Source: Spirochaetota bacterium (lineage in GTDB: Bacteria; Spirochaetota; Spirochaetia; Treponematales; UBA12059). Taken from it: DNA of 10,202 nucleotides. The notes under the pieces are model-generated. The model saw only the letters and a list, made by a program, of their open reading frames with translations, was not told the origin of the DNA and did not search any database. How positions within the stretch are numbered: the first letter of the stretch is position 1; each line of letters begins with the position of its first letter. A program made the translations under genes and the position numbers. Location of the stretch: NCBI GenBank assembly GCA_022709445.1, contig JAKLIU010000049.1, positions 1 to 10,202 on the forward strand. Direction: 5' to 3'. Below are positions 1 to 7,830 of the stretch, piece after piece.

Positions 1-237
1 TACGGTTTTGACTTCCAAGGCAAGTATACAAACATCATGCCGGACCGCTTGATCGAGTATGCCCTTGGAGACGGCCGGAGCGTATCCATCCGGTTCAGGG
101 AGCTCGGCGGGAAGACCGAGGTCGTGGAGACATTCGACGCGGAGACGGAAAACCCGCCCGAGCTTCAAAGGAGCGGCTGGCAAGCCATCCTGGACAATTT
201 CAAAAAGTACGCGGAACGCACCGCGGGAAACAAATGA
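1..237 (+). CDS. AHSA1/SRPBCC-domain protein, C-terminal part (5' end outside window)
   Basis: The frame is open from the first base of the window, and the visible 78 residues end at a TGA at 235-237. They match the C-terminal half of the AHSA1 (activator of Hsp90 ATPase homologue 1-like) branch of the SRPBCC fold. Strands around GYDFQGKYTNI-like and GDGRSVSIRF-like segments are followed by the family signature VVETFDAETENP. The long C-terminal helix then carries the motif GWQAILDNFKKYAE. SRPBCC proteins form a helix-grip cavity that binds hydrophobic ligands; bacterial AHSA1 members mostly have no defined substrate, so no function is assigned. The internal ATG at 37 falls inside the conserved domain and is not the real start. 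The stop codon overlaps the start of the next gene (ATGA), which suggests translational coupling. Base composition is lower in GC than in genes further right. Family assignment is firm; the role is unknown. Confidence 0.85.
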   Translation, partial: YGFDFQGKYTNIMPDRLIEYALGDGRSVSIRFRELGGKTEVVETFDAETENPPELQRSGWQAILDNFKKYAERTAGNK

Positions 238-506
238 TGGATGGGGAAAACGACATGGGAAAACCGAATCCCGTCAAGGCATGCGAGGTGGTCGATGGCC
301 TCACCATCAAGTTTCACGCCAACGGAAAAACCATTTGGTCAAAAGGAATGGTCGTCGACGGTCTTGCGGAAGGCTACTGGGAATGGTATCGACTGGACGG
401 GACCATCAAGCGCTCGGGCAACTTCCTGCACGGCGAACCGGTCGGGGAATGGATCACCTATGACAAGGCAGGAGCTGTCTACAAAATCGGGCACAAGAAA
501 CAGTAG
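234..506 (+). CDS. Small MORN-repeat protein, YwqK-family 'antitoxin' type
   Basis: A 90-residue cytoplasmic protein with no signal peptide or membrane segment. From about residue 22 it carries two to three degenerate MORN-like repeats, each with a [YW]-x-x-[DN]-G core. Visible cores are KFHANGKTIWSKG, then GYWEWYRLDGTIKRSGNF, then GEPVGEWITYDKAG. This pattern is the one labelled 'toxin-antitoxin system YwqK family antitoxin' in databases. That label comes from family transfer, and no toxin gene is visible beside it, so an antitoxin role is not supported here. The start at 234 (ATGATG) overlaps the upstream stop by four bases. Residue 8 (ATG at 255) is a real alternative: it has GGGGA about 8 nt upstream and begins closer to the conserved part. 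The pairing with an AHSA1 gene suggests co-translation. No good terminator follows directly; only a short CGTAT/ATACG hairpin without a T-run lies at 516-529. Confidence 0.75.
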   Translation: MMDGENDMGKPNPVKACEVVDGLTIKFHANGKTIWSKGMVVDGLAEGYWEWYRLDGTIKRSGNFLHGEPVGEWITYDKAGAVYKIGHKKQ

Positions 507-654
507 TCGTGCCGTCGTATCGGGATACGGGGAGAAATTGGACCGGGGCAAGCCGCTCCATTCCATCAGGACAGTCTTTATCGGAAATTGAATTACTATA
601 CCATGATTACCCGAAACAAATAAAAACAACCAATAAGGTGCTTTCCATTCTGCC

Positions 655-784
655 GGGGGCAGGACTCGCTTTCAGGCCTTCGGCTTCCTGCCAAAGTCCC
701 GAAAGCCGCCTCAGCCCTTCTCGCCGCATCGTGCGGCTCGCCCTCGCCGGCTCGGGACAGGGCTTCGGTTCGAGTCCTGCCCCT
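655..784. repeat. Structured GC-rich inverted-repeat element with tRNA-3'-end-like tips
   Basis: A 13-bp perfect inverted repeat (GGGGCAGGACTCG at 656-668, CGAGTCCTGCCCC at 771-783), extended by C654-G785 and a G-T pair, encloses about 100 bp. The interior also folds: 674-678 with 682-686 (TTC loop); GTCCCGA at 696-702 with TCGGGAC at 752-758, continuing as GCCG 705-708 with CGGC 748-751; and an apical stem GCCGCA 723-728 with TGCGGC 732-737. The tips resemble the T-loop and acceptor 3' half of the adjacent tRNA, pointing outward on both strands. No tRNA, SRP RNA, 6S or tmRNA signature was recognised. It may be a non-coding RNA, a dispersed repeat or MITE-like element, or a decayed tRNA duplication. 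The inverted repeat is directly visible; the nature of the element is inference. Confidence 0.6.
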
Positions 785-792
785 GCTTTCAT

Positions 793-832
793 AAAAGAAA
801 AACGGCCACGCTTTCGCGTGACCGTTTTCTTT
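793..832. terminator. Bidirectional rho-independent terminator
   Basis: The stem CACGC (807-811) and GCGTG (816-820) has a TTTC loop. It extends through one C-A mismatch (806/821) into CGG/CCG and then an A-tract/T-tract pairing interrupted by one bulge (798). On the minus strand it begins at the tRNA 3' end and finishes in a run reading TTTTTCTTTTAT, so it terminates the tRNA. On the plus strand it reads into TTTTCTTTTA and would stop transcripts coming from the AHSA1/MORN pair or from the structured element. Confidence 0.85.
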
Positions 833-905
833 TAGCAGGGGTAGGACTCGAACCTACGACCTCCGGGTTATGAGCCCGACGAGCTGCCAACTGCTCTACC
901 CTGCG
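833..905 (-). tRNA. Initiator tRNA-fMet (anticodon CAU)
   Basis: A complete 73-nt cloverleaf on the minus strand: acceptor 5' strand CGCAGGG, D-arm GAGC/GCTC, anticodon loop CTCATAA, five-base variable loop, T-arm GTAGG TTCGAGT CCTAC, acceptor 3' strand CCCTGCT, discriminator A73. Three features mark it as the initiator rather than elongator methionine tRNA or tRNA-Ile2. Position 1-72 is unpaired (C1 opposite U72). The anticodon stem has three consecutive G-C pairs (GGG/CCC) next to the loop. Position 11-24 is A-U, the purine-pyrimidine orientation known from bacterial initiators. CCA is not encoded (AAA follows), so it must be added by a nucleotidyltransferase. Most bacterial initiators have C1-A72; C1-U72 is the less usual version. 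The gene stands alone, with its own promoter about 14 bp upstream and a terminator starting at its 3' end. Confidence 0.93.
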
Positions 906-918
906 TCGTTGTGGGCAT

Positions 919-947
919 ATAATACAAAGGACGTAAAATAATGTCAA
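919..947 (-). promoter_or_regulatory. Sigma-70 promoter of the initiator tRNA gene
   Basis: Read on the minus strand, a perfect -35 TTGACA (942-947) is followed by exactly 17 bp and the -10 TATTAT (919-924, five of six consensus). The predicted transcription start, about 7 nt downstream, leaves only a short leader before the mature tRNA 5' end at 905. The discriminator between -10 and start reads ATGCCCAC. Such GC-containing discriminators are typical of stringently controlled stable-RNA promoters, but this control is inferred. Confidence 0.85.
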
Positions 948-979
948 GGGATGCGGAAAAGATGGATGCGCCCCCGGCC

Positions 980-3694
980 TCAGCGCCGGTCGGGGTTCCC
1001 CATGGCGCGGGCGAAGGCGTCATCGAGCATGCGCTCGATCCGGAGGGCCAGGCCCATGATCACGGAGGCCTCCTCCCGCGCATAGTGCTCCAGGAGCTGC
1101 TTGACCAGGTCCATGCCCGAGGGACTGGCGAAGCGCTGGAAAGCCTGCGAGAGCCTGAAGGCCTCCGCGCGCACGTCCACCCGGGCGTCGCCCTGCCCGC
1201 CGATCGCCCGCTTGAGCAATTCCAGCGCGCCTGCCGTCGAAGTCCTCAGGGACTCGAGCGCCGCCTGCCGCTCCCCGCCCCGTTCCGGGTAGGAGGTGTT
1301 GAAATAGACGGTGGAGACGGTCTCTCGCTCGGCCATGCCCGCGGCGATGGACTCGGCCAGCTTGCGTATGTCGGCCGGCTTGGAGAAGATCTCGCGGAAG
1401 AGGCGGTCGTCCTGGCCCAGGTCCGAGGCGTCGTGGGCGGTCATGGCGAAGAGCGGCATGCCCGGCGCGTAGCTGGCGCCCGCGTAGGCGCGGATGGCCT
1501 TGGCCAGTTCTATGCCCGAATAGCCGGGCATCTGGATGTCCAGCACTGCCGCGTCCACGTAGCGCGCTTCCAGGATGCGGAACGCCTCCGCCGCGCCGGC
1601 CGCCGTTATCACCCGGTAGCCCGCGTTTTCCATGAGGGTGCGCATGTACTCCAGGTTCACCTCGTTGTCGTCCACGACCAGGATGATGTACGGAGCCTCC
1701 GAGGCCGTCCCTGGATTGGAGGCCGGGGAACCGGAGGGCACGATCATGGTGAACAGGCTGCCCGAGCCGGGCTCGCTCTCGAGCCGTATCTCTCCGCCGA
1801 GCACCTTGACTATGTTGCGCGCCAGGGCCAGGCCGATGCCCGCCCCGCGGCCCTCGACGCCGCGCTTTGCGCCTACGCGGGCGAAGGGCTGGAAGATGCG
1901 GTCGTGGTCGTCCGGCCTGATGCCTATGCCCGTATCCTTGACGGTCACCACCAGGTGGGGCACGTTGCCCTCCCTGCGTTCCACCGAGGCGCGCACGGAC
2001 ACCGAGCCCGCATCGGTGTACTTGATGGCGTTGTCCACCAGTATTCCCAGGGCCCGGCCCATCCGGTCGGGATCGCCCTCGATGTTCTCGGCTTCCGCGG
2101 ATTCGATGTCCAGGGCCAGTCCCTTGTCCCCGGCCTTCTTGGCGAACCGGGCGCAGGTGCTCTCGATGAAGGGGCCCAGCGGGAACGTGAGCCGCTGGAC
2201 CGAGCCGTCCCCGCCCTCGGAGCGCACGTAGTCCAGGATGCCGGTTATGATGTCCAGGAGGTGGCGCGCCTGGTCGCCGATGGCCGAGGCGCGCCTGGCT
2301 GCGTCCTCCGGGGACATGAGCAGGAGCTCGGCCGCGGCCATGATGCCGGAGATGGGGTTCTTGAGTTCGTGCGTCATGGAGGCCAGGAAGCTGGTCTTGG
2401 CGTGGTTGGCGTTCTCCGCCTCCGTGCGCGCCGCCTTGAGCAGCTCCTCCATGGCCTTCCGCGAGCTGATGTCGTCCACGATGGCGATGGCGTGCGTGAC
2501 CAGCCCGGCGGGCGAACGCACCGGGGAGAGGGAGAACTCCGACCAGAACTGTCCGCCCCGCGCCCGCGGCACCAGCACCTCGTCGCGCACGTCAAAGCCG
2601 TCCTGCACGTGCTTGCGCATGGTCTCCGCGGCGTCCGGCATGAACGCGAAGAACCGGAAGATGGACTTCCCGATCACGTCGCCCGGCGAGAAACCGGTGA
2701 GCAGGAAGAAGGATGGGTTCACGTACTCCACCTCGAAGGCGTGGTTCACCACGAACACGCAGGATCCCAGCTGGTCCACCGCCTGGTAGAGCTTGCGGAG
2801 CATCTCCTCGGACTTGCGCCTGATGGTCACGTCCCTGATGATGCCCACGGAGCCCCGGAACTCCCGGTCGCCCCCGCGCGAGTACTCGCCCGCCGCGGAC
2901 ACCTCGCCGTAGGAGATCACCTCGCCGATCATGTCCTGCCGCGGCATGCCGGGCCCGGGTTTCCGGCGGAGCCGGACCTCCAGGTCCGAGGTGCGGCGGT
3001 CCCAGCCGCGGCGTTCGTTGAAGAGCTTGGGGCTGAGGGCCTGGCCGGTCTTGTGGCCGGTGTAGTCGGCGAGCACCACGGACCGGTCCACCGAATCCGC
3101 CTCGTCCTCGTAGAACAGCATGGAGAAATGCCTGCCCACCAGCTCGTCCGGCCGGTAGCCCAGCTCGGAGATGGAATCGTTGACGAAGGTGAAGCGGCCT
3201 TCCACGTCCAGCTCGTAGATTATGTCGGGCAGGGCATGGACCAGGTCCTCGTAGCGGCGCTCGTACTCCTCGGGACTGCGGCGGGAAGCGCCCCGGAGCC
3301 CGAACGGAGCCGTCGCGACGCCCGTCGCCCAGGCGGAGAGCAGGGCCTGGCCGTCCTCCGGACCGGTGAACCGCAAGCGGAACGCGCGCAGGCCCTGGCC
3401 CATCCTGGCGCCGAACGCGTCCATCGCGCCTTCCCGCCCGGATGGCACCAGCATGGCCATCGGCACCGCCGACACCACGGGGTACAGCCTGTCGCAGATC
3501 TCGGCCAGATCCAGGTCCAGGACTATCAGGTTGGAGCCCTCGCCCGTCAGGGCGGCCTTGATGACCGCGGGGTCAGCGGTAACCGTGACGGTCGCCGCGG
3601 GCAGGACGTCCCGCATGGTCGCGGACGCCCACTCGAGCACCGACGGGTCGGATGAGGCTATCAGGATGCGGAGCGGCAGGTTCCGGATCGGCAC
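980..3694 (-). CDS. Soluble hybrid sensor histidine kinase (pseudo-receiver, 2 PAS, HisKA, HATPase, receiver)
   Basis: A 904-residue protein without membrane segments or signal peptide, so a cytoplasmic sensor. Residues about 8-125 look like a degenerate receiver (LRILIASSDPS, then LIVLDLDL with D60) lacking the paired acidic residues and a clear Lys. A PAS domain with its C-terminal PAC part spans about 145-292 (ALPDIIYELD, FVNDSISELGY). A second PAS spans about 303-412 (YVNPSFFLLTGFSPGDVIGKS). HisKA lies at about 432-498 with phospho-acceptor H442 in SMTHELKNP. The ATPase domain lies at about 540-655: N-box N555, G1 box DTGIGI at 587, then GRGAGIGLALA. A canonical receiver covers 669-788, with D675/D676, phospho-acceptor D719, T752 and K772. 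The last 100 residues are helical and lack an Hpt histidine motif. The start is a GTG with only a weak ACGGA-like ribosome site; the next Met is residue 27. The input signal and output partner are unknown. Confidence 0.9.
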   Translation of the reverse strand: MPIRNLPLRILIASSDPSVLEWASATMRDVLPAATVTVTADPAVIKAALTGEGSNLIVLDLDLAEICDRLYPVVSAVPMAMLVPSGREGAMDAFGARMGQGLRAFRLRFTGPEDGQALLSAWATGVATAPFGLRGASRRSPEEYERRYEDLVHALPDIIYELDVEGRFTFVNDSISELGYRPDELVGRHFSMLFYEDEADSVDRSVVLADYTGHKTGQALSPKLFNERRGWDRRTSDLEVRLRRKPGPGMPRQDMIGEVISYGEVSAAGEYSRGGDREFRGSVGIIRDVTIRRKSEEMLRKLYQAVDQLGSCVFVVNHAFEVEYVNPSFFLLTGFSPGDVIGKSIFRFFAFMPDAAETMRKHVQDGFDVRDEVLVPRARGGQFWSEFSLSPVRSPAGLVTHAIAIVDDISSRKAMEELLKAARTEAENANHAKTSFLASMTHELKNPISGIMAAAELLLMSPEDAARRASAIGDQARHLLDIITGILDYVRSEGGDGSVQRLTFPLGPFIESTCARFAKKAGDKGLALDIESAEAENIEGDPDRMGRALGILVDNAIKYTDAGSVSVRASVERREGNVPHLVVTVKDTGIGIRPDDHDRIFQPFARVGAKRGVEGRGAGIGLALARNIVKVLGGEIRLESEPGSGSLFTMIVPSGSPASNPGTASEAPYIILVVDDNEVNLEYMRTLMENAGYRVITAAGAAEAFRILEARYVDAAVLDIQMPGYSGIELAKAIRAYAGASYAPGMPLFAMTAHDASDLGQDDRLFREIFSKPADIRKLAESIAAGMAERETVSTVYFNTSYPERGGERQAALESLRTSTAGALELLKRAIGGQGDARVDVRAEAFRLSQAFQRFASPSGMDLVKQLLEHYAREEASVIMGLALRIERMLDDAFARAMGNPDRR

Positions 3695-4003
3695 TCCGTC
3701 AATTGTCGCAATTTTTACCGAAAATGCAAGAGCCGCCGGCCGATCCGTCGCGGGCTGCGGGATCCCGCGCCGTACCTGCAGCGAGAAACACTCAACAAAT
3801 GTTTACCAGTATTAACCCGATTTATTCTATAATCATCCCGATCCGCTCATTTCCCGGATTGACGCCGCGCGGGGCGGGTGTAGCATCTCCCTGACCGATG
3901 CCCGCCCGTGCGGCGGGCTCCGGTCCGGCCGACGGCCCCACGGGGTCCGGGAGCCGGCGACGCGAAAAAGCGCCGCTCACGTCACCCCAAGGGGGTTCTC
4001 CCA
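3695..4003. promoter_or_regulatory. Divergent intergenic region, structured leader of the peptidase gene
   Basis: This gap lies between divergent kinase and peptidase genes. A TATAAT at 3828-3833 (+) is the best -10 candidate for the peptidase, but no good -35 sits 16-18 bp upstream, so it is tentative. A 12-bp GC palindrome (GCGGGATCCCGC, 3757-3768) lies about 65 bp ahead of the kinase start. Between 3900 and 3955 two pairings compete: GCCCGCC 3900-3906 with GGCGGGC 3912-3918, or GGCTCCGG 3916-3923 with CCGGGAGCC 3947-3955. The ribosome site AAGGGGG (3989-3995) is flanked by CCCC (3985-3988) and CCC (4000-4002), which could mask it. No coding region is supported here. Confidence 0.45.
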
Positions 4004-5590
<1,587 letters not shown>

Positions 5591-5623
5591 TCCCGGCCCG
5601 GCGCCAGCGCGCCGGATGCGACG

Positions 5624-5655
5624 AGGCCGCCCCGGGCAACCGGGGCGGCCTTTTC
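5624..5655 (+). terminator. Rho-independent terminator of the C11 peptidase gene
   Basis: A perfect 11-bp GC stem (GGCCGCCCCGG 5625-5635, CCGGGGCGGCC 5640-5650) is closed by a GCAA tetraloop and followed by TTTTCT. It starts 34 bp after the peptidase stop codon. On the minus strand no T-run follows the stem, so it would not clearly terminate the convergent glucanotransferase transcript. Confidence 0.92.
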
Positions 5656-5677
5656 TCGCCGGCTCGCCGGCAGCGGC

Positions 5678-7684
5678 TCAGCGAGATTCCGCCACGGTGC
5701 GCACCATCCGGAGCCAGTCCGCGTCGGCGACCAGGTCCTCGACCGAGGGCCGCATCCTCCAGGTCCAGTTGAAGTCGTCCACGGCCCCGGGCACGTTCAC
5801 GCGGTCCTCCGACGGGTCGGCGGAGCGCCAGGCGGGCGACAGGTCCAGGAGGTCCTGAGCCTGCAGCACGAACAGTCTCGAGGCCGCGGCCGCCAGCGCG
5901 CGCAGGACCACCAGGGCGGAAGCGGGATCCAGGGCCGCGGGCACGGGTTTCAGGCCGGGGCAGTACGCGGCGGCGAAGCCTTCCCTTCCGCCTTCCTTCT
6001 CCCACCAGCCCCTGAGGGTGGAGGTGTCGTGGACGCTCGGCGTGCAGACGGACAGCTCGGGGAATTCCCGGAGCGGGATGAAGGGGCTGCCCGGGCGGTC
6101 CCAGTACCGGGTCCAGCGGGGGATCCTGAGACCCAGCATGCCCAGGTCCTGGAGGGTCTCCGGGACCCCGGGCGGCACCGCGCCCAGGTCCTCGGCGCAG
6201 GGCAGCATGGAGGAAAAGCCCTTGAGCGTGCCCAGGAGTTCCCTGCCCCGCTCCAGCCAGAGGGCCTGCTCCTCCTGCCGGCGGCTGTCGAAGAGGGCGC
6301 GCAGGGCCCGCTGCTCCGCACCGGACAGCGTGGACCAGGCCCTGGCCGACTCGGGCCGCCAGGCCGGCACGTACTCCGCGGCGGCCCCGTCCGGGGATCC
6401 GTCGCCCGCCACCCGGACGGGCACCAGCACGCGGTCCCGCCACCGGGCGAGGAGGAATTCCCTGACGGGCGCCGGCAATTCCAGCTCCTCCAGGTCGCGC
6501 TCCCCGCGGATGGAACGCTTGAACAGGAACAGCTCTTCCGTGCCGATGCGGTCCAGGGCCAGGCTCATGGCGGACAGGACGGCCCCCGAGGAGTCCGGCA
6601 CGTCGTGCGCTGCGTCGTACAGATCCGCGGTGGGGATGTGGGGTTCCGAGATCCAGCGCAGGCGGCCGGCGTCGAAGCCCAGGCCGGCCAGCTCGGCGCG
6701 CGACAGGGTAAGCCCGGGCAGGAAGCGCCCCAGGTAGCCGGAAGACTCCCGCTCGGGCAGGGCCCAGATGCGGAAGAAGCCCAGCACGTGGTCGATGCGG
6801 TAGGCGGAGTAGTAGCGGTCGGCCTGGGCGATGCGGCGCCTCCAGAACGAGTGGCCGTCGGCGGCCATGGCCTCCCAGTCGTAAATGGGGAATCCCCAGT
6901 TCTGGCCGAACTCCGCGAACATGTCGGGCGGGGCGCCGGCGCGGGATTCCAGCCGGAAGTTGCCCCGCTCGGCCCACACGTCGGCGGAATCCTCGTTCAT
7001 GAGTATGGGCAGGTCCCCGAGGAGCGTGATGCCCGCCCGGGCGAGCTCGCCGGAAGCCTTCCCGAACTGCCCGGCGCAGCGCATCTGGGTCCAGGCATGG
7101 AAGCGCTGTTCGTCCCGCGCGGCCGGATCCTCCCAGAGCGCCTGGATGCCCGCCGGGCCGGGATCCCGGTACTCCGGCCAGGCTCTCCAGGAAGCCTCCG
7201 CGTTCGCGGCCTTGAGCCGCTTGTAGACTGCGTAGGGTTTGACCCAATCGTTTTCTTCTATGAAAGCATCCACAGAGCGGTCGGCGGCTATGGCCTCCCG
7301 GTTCGCGTCATGGATCGCCCGGAGGGCCGCCAGCTTGACGGCCAGCGCGGCGGCGTACGGGTAACGAGCAACGTCGCGGAGCGCGGCCGAGGCCCGCTCG
7401 AAGTCAGCCAGGACGCCGGGACAGCGCGCGGCTTCCGGCAGGTCCGCCAGGCGCAGGTACAGGGGATGCAGGGCAAAGGCCGACAGGGCCGAGTAGGGCG
7501 AGCTCTGTCCCCCGGAATCGTTGACCGGCAGGAGCTGGACCAGGGAGAGGCCGGCCTTGGAACAGAGTCCTGCCAGGCCGGTCAGGTCAGGGTACTCGCC
7601 CACGACCCAGCCGCCCGCCGTACGCAGGGCTCCGAGCGGTATCGCGATGCCGGTGGACCTGGTAGCCGTGGAACGGTAGTTCAT
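5678..7684 (-). CDS. malQ: 4-alpha-glucanotransferase (GH77), DPE2-type with long insertion
   Basis: A cytoplasmic enzyme of 668 residues that transfers alpha-1,4-glucan segments between maltooligosaccharides and releases glucose. The N-terminus has the GH77 signature STGIAIPLGALRT, then LVQLLPVNDSGG and SPYSALSAFALHP. Catalytic residues visible: nucleophile D298 in YRIDHVLGFFRIW, acid/base E498 in PCAEDLG, and D553 in SVHDTSTLRGWW; the 250s-loop region reads GAPPDMFAEFGQNWGFP. The nucleophile-to-acid/base distance is 200 residues, against roughly 50 in the simple bacterial amylomaltases, so about 150 residues are inserted. This arrangement, and the GLRIPRW and SVHDTSTLRGWW contexts, resemble plant DPE2 and its bacterial relatives, but the starch-binding CBM20 modules of DPE2 are absent. 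The start is an ATG with AGGAGGAG (7690-7697) 5 nt upstream. No other maltose gene is adjacent; the upstream palindrome suggests sugar-responsive control. Confidence 0.93.
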   Translation of the reverse strand: MNYRSTATRSTGIAIPLGALRTAGGWVVGEYPDLTGLAGLCSKAGLSLVQLLPVNDSGGQSSPYSALSAFALHPLYLRLADLPEAARCPGVLADFERASAALRDVARYPYAAALAVKLAALRAIHDANREAIAADRSVDAFIEENDWVKPYAVYKRLKAANAEASWRAWPEYRDPGPAGIQALWEDPAARDEQRFHAWTQMRCAGQFGKASGELARAGITLLGDLPILMNEDSADVWAERGNFRLESRAGAPPDMFAEFGQNWGFPIYDWEAMAADGHSFWRRRIAQADRYYSAYRIDHVLGFFRIWALPERESSGYLGRFLPGLTLSRAELAGLGFDAGRLRWISEPHIPTADLYDAAHDVPDSSGAVLSAMSLALDRIGTEELFLFKRSIRGERDLEELELPAPVREFLLARWRDRVLVPVRVAGDGSPDGAAAEYVPAWRPESARAWSTLSGAEQRALRALFDSRRQEEQALWLERGRELLGTLKGFSSMLPCAEDLGAVPPGVPETLQDLGMLGLRIPRWTRYWDRPGSPFIPLREFPELSVCTPSVHDTSTLRGWWEKEGGREGFAAAYCPGLKPVPAALDPASALVVLRALAAAASRLFVLQAQDLLDLSPAWRSADPSEDRVNVPGAVDDFNWTWRMRPSVEDLVADADWLRMVRTVAESR

Positions 7685-7732
7685 GGATGCTCCTCCTGTC
7701 CGGGCTCTCTGCTCCGCCCGACCGCGGGATCA

Positions 7733-7741
7733 ATAGTAGCA
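7733..7741 (-). promoter_or_regulatory. Candidate extended -10 promoter of malQ
   Basis: On the minus strand TGC (7739-7741) directly precedes TACTAT (7733-7738), forming an extended -10 element. This places the transcription start about 42 nt before the malQ ATG. A -35 hexamer is poor (GGCATG or TGGCAT at about 7756-7762), which fits extended -10 or activator-dependent promoters. It is the only convincing candidate in the gap, but remains a prediction. Confidence 0.45.
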
Positions 7742-7762
7742 CATGTAGCCCCTGTCATGCCA

Positions 7763-7774
7763 TAAACCGGTTTA
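7763..7774. promoter_or_regulatory. 12-bp perfect palindrome TAAACCGGTTTA, candidate LacI-type operator
   Basis: A perfect palindrome with a central CG pair and AAACC/GGTTT half-sites, the general form of operators bound by LacI-family sugar regulators. It is centred about 42 bp upstream of the predicted malQ transcription start, covering the -35 side, and about 75 bp upstream of the candidate mcp start. Its AT-rich ends stand out in GC-rich surroundings. The regulator is not in the window, so the assignment is inference. Confidence 0.4.
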
Positions 7775-7830
7775 GTTGCCGGACTGCGTGAAGGAAACGA
7801 CTCGTTCTTTCATTATTCCGGAACTCGGAT

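Noticed and set aside
655..790. Possible second tRNA, tmRNA, SRP RNA or 6S RNA on the plus strand
   Set aside because: Only the T-loop and acceptor 3' portion resembles tRNA; the T-stem 5' strand does not pair and no D or anticodon arm exists. There is no SRP GGAA-type apical motif, no tmRNA tag frame, and it is shorter than usual 6S.
607..792. 61-codon minus-strand frame in the structured element
   Set aside because: It lies entirely on the inverted-repeat element, has no ribosome site and no domain. A repeat-borne chance frame is likelier, though copies elsewhere may be annotated as hypothetical proteins.
509..835. 108-codon plus-strand frame over the structured element and terminator
   Set aside because: Runs through the hairpin element and the terminator into the tRNA 3' end; no coding signature.
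941..3655. 904-codon open frame on the plus strand across the whole kinase gene
   Set aside because: It is the antisense shadow of a gene with clear kinase motifs; high GC removes stop codons from the opposite strand. Its translation has no recognisable domain and it has no good ribosome site.
3310..3694. Alternative downstream start for the kinase
   Set aside because: The next Met (residue 27) would cut into the receiver-like domain, whose first strand LRILIASSD starts right after the GTG; the GTG is therefore kept despite its weak ribosome site.
6029..7765. 578-codon plus-strand frame opposite malQ, and a 558-codon minus frame overlapping it
   Set aside because: Both are shadows of the glucanotransferase frame, which carries all GH77 motifs and a strong ribosome site.
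7763..7782. Sigma-28 flagellar promoter for the chemoreceptor (TAAA...GCCG)
   Set aside because: TAAA and GCCG are separated by 11 bp, while the sigma-28 consensus needs 15 bp between these elements.
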